Assembly: GCA_029265405.1 (NCBI GenBank)
Contig: JAJUJI010000008.1
Location: 62,001 to 126,000 of the forward strand
Reading direction: 5' to 3'
Origin: Clostridiales bacterium
GTDB lineage: Bacteria > Bacillota > Clostridia > Oscillospirales > Oscillospiraceae
Length of the DNA stretch: 64,000 bases
Shown here: piece by piece, positions 59,162-64,000 of the stretch
Position numbering within the stretch: position 1 is the stretch's first letter
How the letters are laid out: each line of letters starts with the position of its first letter
Notes under the pieces: generated by a model
Seen by the model: only the letters and a program-made list of their open reading frames with translations
Told to the model about the DNA's origin: nothing
Database searches by the model: none
Program-made: the position numbers and the translations under genes

Positions 59162-60031
59162 CTATTCCTCCTCATTGAACGTCGCAAGCGACAGCAGCAT
59201 CTCTCGCACAATTTTAACCGCCGCAGCGACCGATATGCCGCTGTGGTCCCAGGGCGGGCTCAGCTCCGTGACGTCGCAGGCCACGACTCTGCAATTTGAG
59301 CAGACGGCGGCGGCTGCAAGGCGCAGCTCCTCGAAGCTAACGCCGCCCGGCTCCGGCGTTCCCGTGCCGGGAAAGACGGAGGGATCCAAAACGTCGAGAT
59401 CCACCGTCAGGTAGACGGGACGCCCGGCCAGGGCGCGAACGGAAGCGTCAAGGCCATTGAAATTATGGCGGTGCAGCTCAGTGCGCCCGGCGCTCCATAT
59501 AAATTCGCCTTGCTCGCCGGAGCGGATGCCGAACTGGAATATACGCCCGTCGCCGGCAAGCTCGTGGCAGCGGCGCATTACGGTGGCGTGGGAGAGCCTT
59601 TCGCCCAGATACTCCTCGCGCAGGTCGGCGTGCGCGTCGAAATGGATTATGCTTATGTCGGGGTATTTTTTGTGTGCTGCCCTGAAGGCCCCAAGCGTTA
59701 CAAGATGCTCCCCGCCCAGCAGGAAGGGCAGCTTCCCGCGCGAGAGTATAAGCTCGGTTCTGGCCTCTATTTCGGCCAGGGCCCTTTCAGGGCTGCCGAA
59801 GGGCAGCTCGAGGTCGCCTCCGTCGAAAACGGAGGTTTCTGAAAGGTCTCTGTCAAGGTGCGGGCTGTAGGATTCAAGCCCGTAGGATTCGCGGCGTATG
59901 GCCGCGGGGCCGAAGCGCGCGCCGGGCCGGTAGGAGGTGGTGCCGTCGAAGGGCGCTCCGAACAGGACTATTCCGGCGCCGTCAAAATCGCTGACGCAGC
60001 TTAAAAAAGTATCCGTATTCCTATTCCACAT
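59162..60031 (-). CDS. speB: Agmatinase
   Basis: About 289 residues of the ureohydrolase family. Manganese motifs GGEHLVTLGAF, HFDAHADLREEY and TVDLDVLDPSVFPGTGTPEPGG are intact. It converts agmatine to putrescine and urea, after the arginine decarboxylase encoded upstream. ATG 60031, preceded by AAAGGATG, is used; it lies inside the end of speE, an 11-bp overlap that suggests coupled translation. Confidence 0.92.
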   Translation of the reverse strand: MWNRNTDTFLSCVSDFDGAGIVLFGAPFDGTTSYRPGARFGPAAIRRESYGLESYSPHLDRDLSETSVFDGGDLELPFGSPERALAEIEARTELILSRGKLPFLLGGEHLVTLGAFRAAHKKYPDISIIHFDAHADLREEYLGERLSHATVMRRCHELAGDGRIFQFGIRSGEQGEFIWSAGRTELHRHNFNGLDASVRALAGRPVYLTVDLDVLDPSVFPGTGTPEPGGVSFEELRLAAAAVCSNCRVVACDVTELSPPWDHSGISVAAAVKIVREMLLSLATFNEEE

Positions 60032-60872
60032 CTCGAAGCATCCTTTCCACATAGGCCGGTATATAGAAGCAGCCCTCGTGCAGCTTGGTGGTGTAGTAGT
60101 TTGTTGTTATGCCCAGACTGTTCCACTCGGCCGCGCGCAGATCGTCCAGCGGGTGGTATTTTTTCGAGGCGAAGCCGAACAGCCAGTGGCCCGAGGGGTA
60201 GGTGGGTATGTGGGCCTGATACACCCGGCTGATCGGGAAGCTCTCGACTATGCGCTTGTGGGCCCGCTGCATGGCCGCGGCGTCGTTCGGGTAAAAAGGG
60301 CTTTCATGCTGGTTGACCATTATCCCGTCGTCCTTGAGCGCCATATAGCAGCTTCCGTAAAACTCGCGGGTGAAGAGCCCCTCTCCCGGGCCGAAGGGAT
60401 CTGTGGAATCGACGATGATGAGGTCGTAGGCCGACTCCCTGCGGCGGACAAACTTTACCCCGTCCTCGTAATGGATGCGAACCCTCGGGTCGCCCAGCCC
60501 GCAGGCGGTGAAGGGCAGGTATTCCCTGCTCGCCTCGACGACCATGGGGTCTATTTCCACAAGGTCTATGGACTCGACGCAGGAGTACCGCGTCAGCTCG
60601 CGAACGGCGCCGCCGTCGCCCCCGCCGATGACAAGTATCCGCCTCGCGGACGGGTGAACCGCCATGGGCACGTGGGTAATCATTTCGTGGTATATGAACT
60701 CGTCCTTCTCGGTGAGCATCATGTAGCCGTCGAGCGCAAGGAAGCGGCCAAACTCCAGCGACTCGAATATGTCTATGCGCTGGAAGGCGCTGCGGGCGCC
60801 GTAAAGCTGCCTGTCGGTGCGTATGGACAGCCTTACGTTCGGCGTGTGGTTTTCGGTGAACCAAAGCTCCAT
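60021..60872 (-). CDS. speE: Spermidine synthase
   Basis: 283 residues. SpeE motifs: LDGYMMLTEKDEFIYHEMI, VLVIGGGDGGAVRELTRY, VDLVEIDPMVVEASREYLP, YDLIIVDSTDPFGPGEGLF and a substrate-side YQAHIPTYPSGHW. It moves aminopropyl from decarboxylated SAM to putrescine. It lies 69 bp after the arginine decarboxylase gene. Confidence 0.94.
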   Translation of the reverse strand: MELWFTENHTPNVRLSIRTDRQLYGARSAFQRIDIFESLEFGRFLALDGYMMLTEKDEFIYHEMITHVPMAVHPSARRILVIGGGDGGAVRELTRYSCVESIDLVEIDPMVVEASREYLPFTACGLGDPRVRIHYEDGVKFVRRRESAYDLIIVDSTDPFGPGEGLFTREFYGSCYMALKDDGIMVNQHESPFYPNDAAAMQRAHKRIVESFPISRVYQAHIPTYPSGHWLFGFASKKYHPLDDLRAAEWNSLGITTNYYTTKLHEGCFYIPAYVERMLRDVE

Positions 60873-60941
60873 TCAAACGCCCCCGCTTTCGTCTCTCCGC
60901 CGCGAAAAGGCGGCGCTGTATTTTAATACGGGCATATTGAG

Positions 60942-62396
60942 TCAGTCTCCTTTTATAACGTTCAGCCGCTCAAGGTTCAGATCCTCCGGGCCGGTCAGAG
61001 TGCTGCCCCTAGCCTTGGCGTATTTGATGTATTCCACTATGTCCCGCGTCACCAGCTCGCCCGGGGCCAGTATGGGGATGCCGGGAGGGTAGCACATGGC
61101 AAACTCCGCGCAGACCCTTCCCACCGCCCTGTCCAGCGGCAGGGAGAGCTTTTCGGCGTAAAATGCCTCCTGCGGAGATTTTATAACGACGGGGGGTATA
61201 TATTCCTGGGTGAGCATGCCCGCCTTTGGCCGCTTGAAGCGGCGGCGTATGTCGCCCAGCGCGCTGACTAGCCGCTCTATGTCCCGCAGCCGGTCGCCCA
61301 CGGATATATAGGCAAGTATGTTGCCTATATCGCCGAACTCAATCTGTATGTCGTACTCGTCGCGCAGTATATCGTAGACCTCTATGCCGGCAAGCCCTAT
61401 TTCCAGCGTATGCACCGAAAGCTTGGTCCTGTCGAAATCAAAAGCGCCTCCGCCACTGACAAGCTCGGTTGAAAATGCCCTGTAATCGCCTATGGCATTT
61501 ATCTCACCTCGGGCGTATTCGGCAAGCTCCAGTACGCGGCCCAGAGTTTCGGCCCCATTAAGGGCCAGATTGCGCCTTGATATATCAAGGCCGGCCATCA
61601 GCAGGTAGGAGGCGCTGGTGGTCTGCGTGAGGTTGATTATTTGTCTGAGGTAGCCCTCCCTCACGGAGGCCGAGGCCAGCAGCAGCGAGCTTTGCGTGAG
61701 GCTGCCTCCGGACTTGTGCATGCCTATCGAGGCCATATCAGCTCCGGCCGACATGGCGGGGCGGGGCAGGCCCCTGCCGAAATAAAAATGAGTCCCGTGC
61801 GCCTCGTCGGCAAGGGCCAGCATGCCATTTTCATGGGCCAGGCTTATTATGGCCTCCACGTCGGAGCACACGCCGTAGTAGGTGGGGTTGTTGAAAAGCA
61901 CGGCCTTCGCGTCCGGGTTTTCCTCAATGGCCCGCCTTACCCCCTCCGGCGACATGCCCAGCGAGATGCCGAGCTCCCTGTCCACGCCGGGGTCTACGTA
62001 GACCGGCGCCGCTCCGCACAGGACCATGGCGTTGATGGCGCTTTTGTGCACGTTGCGGGGCAGTATTATCTTGTCGCCCCGCTTGCAGGCGTAGAGTATC
62101 ATGCTCTGCACGGCCGAGGTCGTGCCGCCCACCATGAAAAAGGCAAAGGCCGCGCCGAAGGCTTGTGCCGCCAGCTCCTCCGCGTCGCGTATTACGGATA
62201 CGGGATGCGTCAGATTGTCCAGCGGCTTCATGGAATTGACGTCTATATCCACGCAGCGCTGGCCCAGCAGCCCTGCCAGCTCCGGATTGCCGCGCCCGCG
62301 CTTGTGGCCGGGCACATCGAAGGGCACGACCCTCCTGCTTTTGAAGCGCTCCAGAGCCTCGTAAAGGGGCGCGCTGCTTTGCGTCAGGCCGCTCAT
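60942..62396 (-). CDS. speA: Arginine decarboxylase, Orn/Lys/Arg decarboxylase family fold I
   Basis: 484 residues of the short Bacillus-type aspartate-aminotransferase-fold decarboxylases. FDVPGHKRGRG near the start, GGTTSAVQSMI, DEAHGTHFYF and the PLP lysine at 228 in SIGMHKSGGSLTQSS are diagnostic. Lysine and ornithine decarboxylases look alike, but speB in the same operon implies agmatine as product and so arginine as substrate. ATG overlaps the speD stop (TGATG). Confidence 0.9.
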   Translation of the reverse strand: MSGLTQSSAPLYEALERFKSRRVVPFDVPGHKRGRGNPELAGLLGQRCVDIDVNSMKPLDNLTHPVSVIRDAEELAAQAFGAAFAFFMVGGTTSAVQSMILYACKRGDKIILPRNVHKSAINAMVLCGAAPVYVDPGVDRELGISLGMSPEGVRRAIEENPDAKAVLFNNPTYYGVCSDVEAIISLAHENGMLALADEAHGTHFYFGRGLPRPAMSAGADMASIGMHKSGGSLTQSSLLLASASVREGYLRQIINLTQTTSASYLLMAGLDISRRNLALNGAETLGRVLELAEYARGEINAIGDYRAFSTELVSGGGAFDFDRTKLSVHTLEIGLAGIEVYDILRDEYDIQIEFGDIGNILAYISVGDRLRDIERLVSALGDIRRRFKRPKAGMLTQEYIPPVVIKSPQEAFYAEKLSLPLDRAVGRVCAEFAMCYPPGIPILAPGELVTRDIVEYIKYAKARGSTLTGPEDLNLERLNVIKGD

Positions 62397-63157
62397 CAGT
62401 AGATGTTCCTTCCGCTGAATATCTCTATCATTTCACGGCGAAGGGCCGAAACTATAGAGAGCCTAACCTCGGGCGGCAGCTCGTAGACGTCCTTCTTGAA
62501 CAGGTAGTTTTGCAGGTCAATCTCCTTTATCAGCATTTTGGTGTGGAAAAGGTTGGCCTGGTAGACGTTAATGTCCACCGCGTCGTAGCGCCGGAGCGTC
62601 TGCGGGTCTATGAAGTCCTGTATGGAGGTTATGTTGCCCTCCATAAAAAGCTTTTTGCCGCCGATATTCCTCGTAAAGCCTCTCACGCGGTAGTCCATTG
62701 TGATTATGTCGGAATCGAAGCTGCCTATGAGATAATCAAGGGTCGAAAGAGGAGTTATTTCCCCGCAGGTGGCGACGTCTATGTCCACACGGAAGGTGGC
62801 TATGCTGGTTTCTGGGTGGAATTCCGGGTAGGTATGGACGGTGACATGGCTTTTGTCGAGGTGGGCCACCATAGCGTCGCCGCCTATGGGCACCATGGAG
62901 CCTTCCGCGATGAGAAAGGTGACCGACGCGCCCTGGGGATCGTAGTCCTGCTTGGATACGCTGAGGACCTTGGCCCCTATCATCTCCGTCAGCGTCGTCA
63001 TTATATTGGTAAGGCGCTCGGAATTGTAGCGGTCGTCTATATAGGCGATGTAGTCGCGCTGCTCACGCGGAGATTTGGCGTAGCAGACGTCGTATATGTT
63101 GAAGCTGAGCGACTTGGTAAGGTTGTTGAACCCGTAAAGCTTCATCTTGTTTTCCAT
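62396..63157 (-). CDS. speD: S-adenosylmethionine decarboxylase proenzyme, E. coli type
   Basis: 253 residues from ATG 63157 after GGGGGTG. The self-cleavage site is Lys102-Ser103 in HLDKSHVTVHTYPE; Ser103 becomes the pyruvoyl group. The length and the KLYGFNNLTKSLSFNIYDVCYA start match the longer class 1A SpeD rather than the short Bacillus SpeH. It supplies decarboxylated SAM to SpeE. It is the first gene of the polyamine operon, 36 nt after a strong terminator, which suggests control by readthrough. Confidence 0.94.
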   Translation of the reverse strand: MENKMKLYGFNNLTKSLSFNIYDVCYAKSPREQRDYIAYIDDRYNSERLTNIMTTLTEMIGAKVLSVSKQDYDPQGASVTFLIAEGSMVPIGGDAMVAHLDKSHVTVHTYPEFHPETSIATFRVDIDVATCGEITPLSTLDYLIGSFDSDIITMDYRVRGFTRNIGGKKLFMEGNITSIQDFIDPQTLRRYDAVDINVYQANLFHTKMLIKEIDLQNYLFKKDVYELPPEVRLSIVSALRREMIEIFSGRNIY

Positions 63158-63194
63158 TTGAGCACCCCCTGAAATGAAAGCGCGCCTGAGCGGC

Positions 63195-63238
63195 AAAAAA
63201 TAAAACACAAGCTGCGCGTACAGGCGCGTCGCTTGTGT
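63195..63238 (-). terminator. Intrinsic terminator just before speD (candidate attenuator)
   Basis: On the minus strand ACACAAGC (63238-63231), inner stem GCGC..GCGC, GCTTGTGT (63212-63205), then TTTATTTTTT. No good promoter lies between it and the speD start at 63157, so the operon would need readthrough. Confidence 0.85.
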
Positions 63239-63314
63239 ATTATGCCATTATATGCCCGCCGCAATACCGAAGGCGCGGCGCGCCCCGGGAGGCGGAAAAG
63301 CATATCGTCCCACA

Positions 63315-63564
63315 GAGTCTTTATAGCAAAATTACTATTACCACTCTTATTGACCGTTTCACAAGTTGACGCGCCGCCTTGGCCCCCTGGCCGCCGCCGC
63401 GCACGGTTATGAAGTAACCAACTTATAAAATTTGAGCTTTTAACTCAATCAATAAGGCAACCAAGTTGCCCCTGTCTCTTCGACAGGTTTTCGGCATTCG
63501 ACCCGGCCGTCCGTGTAGCCTCGACCCGCTCGGGGTGGTCAGTTATTTTGCTTTGAAAAGACTC
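63315..63564 (-). ncRNA. Long structured RNA upstream of speD
   Basis: On the minus strand GAGTCTTT (63564-63557) and AAAGACTC (63322-63315) close a 250-nt domain. Inside are at least four clean hairpins: CCTGTC/GACAGG (63471-63487), GGCAAC/GTTGCC (63456-63470), TTGAG/CTCAA (63432-63448) and GGTTA/TAACC (63405-63419), plus CCCGAGCGGG near 63530. No reading frame fits. A promoter precedes it and a terminator follows. Size and build recall large clostridial RNAs such as the raiA motif, but I cannot confirm the class; it may be a polyamine-operon leader. Confidence 0.6.
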
Positions 63565-63590
63565 GGATGCTTCTCTTCAAAATCCAATGT

Positions 63591-63619
63591 AGTTTAGCAT
63601 ATCGTGTTTGCAGAGTCAA
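63591..63619 (-). promoter_or_regulatory. Promoter of the structured RNA
   Basis: On the minus strand TTGACT (63619-63614) and TAAACT (63596-63591), 17 nt apart, placing the RNA 5' end near 63584. Confidence 0.7.
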
Positions 63620-63719
63620 CTATTATTTATGAAATCCTGTGATTTTCCTGCAATATCGCCGCCTTGGAAATTGTCCAGCTAAAACCTCCCCTTTAGCGAA
63701 AAGAGTTTGAAGCGAATTA

Positions 63720-64000
63720 TCATACGGAGGATCTAAGCAGCTCCGAGGCGGCGGAGGCGGTGCACTCTCCCCTGAGAAAGGCCTCGTAGCATTCGCATAT
63801 CCTTCCGGCCTCTCCGAACGCAACCTGTTTCCCGTGGTCAAGCCATAGCACCTTGTTGCAAAGCTCCCGGATTTGGCCCAGCGAATGCGACACCAGTATG
63901 GTGGCCGCGCCCCGCGATATGATTTCACGCATTTTTCTGGCGCTCTTTTCCTGAAACGCGCCGTCGCCTACCGCCAAAACCTCGTCGAGTATAAGTATTT
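63720..64000 (-). CDS. Polysaccharide/teichoic-acid-type ABC ATPase, C-terminal part
   Basis: Only the last about 93 residues are in the window; the gene begins beyond base 64000. Visible are Walker B ILILDEVLAVGDGAFQEK, which with its VLAVGD is typical of TagH/RfbE/KpsT-type exporters, H loop ILVSHSLGQIRELC, and VLWLDHGKQVAFGEA. It powers export of a cell-surface polysaccharide. A short tail (SAASELLRSSV) lacks a carbohydrate-binding domain. The structured RNA starts about 100 bp after it. Confidence 0.88.
   Translation of the reverse strand, partial: ILILDEVLAVGDGAFQEKSARKMREIISRGAATILVSHSLGQIRELCNKVLWLDHGKQVAFGEAGRICECYEAFLRGECTASAASELLRSSV

Noticed and set aside
63249-63254. A perfect TATAAT on the minus strand before speD
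   Set aside because: No -35 box at a workable distance, and its transcript would run straight into the terminator stem, so it was not called the speD promoter.
63300-63720. tRNA, tmRNA or RNase P RNA in the speD upstream gap
   Set aside because: No cloverleaf, no tmRNA end pair and no RNase P core motifs could be matched; only the unclassified hairpin-rich RNA is supported.

Overview
The window reads as a high-GC, anaerobic, Gram-positive chromosome, most likely a Clostridia-type acetogen. The grounds are a complete CODH/acetyl-CoA synthase cluster, a tryptophan-type T-box leader, CsoR and MarR/FabT-style self-regulated promoters, frequent TTG starts, AGGAGG-type ribosome sites and many TTGACA-N17-TATAAT-like promoters. 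No rRNA, tRNA, CRISPR array or intact mobile element was seen. Species cannot be named from sequence alone.

Layout. 1-5423: tail of a P2-type (Ca2+-like) ATPase, then a phosphate module of PhoB-type regulator, Na/Pi cotransporter with PhoU-like tail, and PhoR-type kinase. 5427-8089 (minus): rRNA methyltransferase and MATE exporter. 8295-9458: an orphan CARF-DUF1887 (Card1/Can2-like) nuclease. 9534-14233 (minus): flavin enoate-reductase-like enzyme and a polar amino-acid ABC importer. 14429-15378: a frameshifted TPR gene. 15491-21202 (minus): a URO-D/MtaA-like methyltransferase, a heterodimeric ABC exporter and an HD protein. 21370-30632: a divergent LysR gene and the Wood-Ljungdahl carbonyl-branch genes acsD, acsC, cooS, cooC and acsB, then a DUF3786 protein. 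30672-34015: integrase remnant, then a fluoride cluster (riboswitch, crcB pair, DUF190, MFS) ending in a second copy of the riboswitch-like motif and a gene remnant. 34101-36421: CsoR and a P1B metal ATPase with matching operators. 36517-42836: chemotaxis receptor, OxlT-like MFS, SDR, RF3. 42918-45294: iorAB. 45810-47998: secDF. 48021-52610: T-box, ECF transporter (probably tryptophan) and a PaaK-like ligase. 52861-56767: anchored M14 peptidase, MarR-fabH, HD protein. 56779-63157 (minus): a six-gene polyamine operon behind a long structured leader. 63720-64000: end of a polysaccharide-type ABC ATPase.

How the parts fit. CooS reduces CO2 to CO, AcsCD delivers the methyl group and AcsB makes acetyl-CoA; CooC serves nickel insertion. 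IorAB, the T-box-controlled ECF importer and the PaaK-like ligase suggest uptake and oxidation of aromatic amino acids through aryl-pyruvates and aryl-acetyl-CoA. The polyamine operon holds two complete ways to a spermidine-type product (SpeD/SpeE and carboxy(nor)spermidine dehydrogenase/decarboxylase). The signals most worth a second look are the structured RNA ahead of speD, the duplicated fluoride-riboswitch-like motif, the orphan CARF nuclease with a changed catalytic motif, and a 22-bp Pho-box-like element found in two promoters 54 kb apart.
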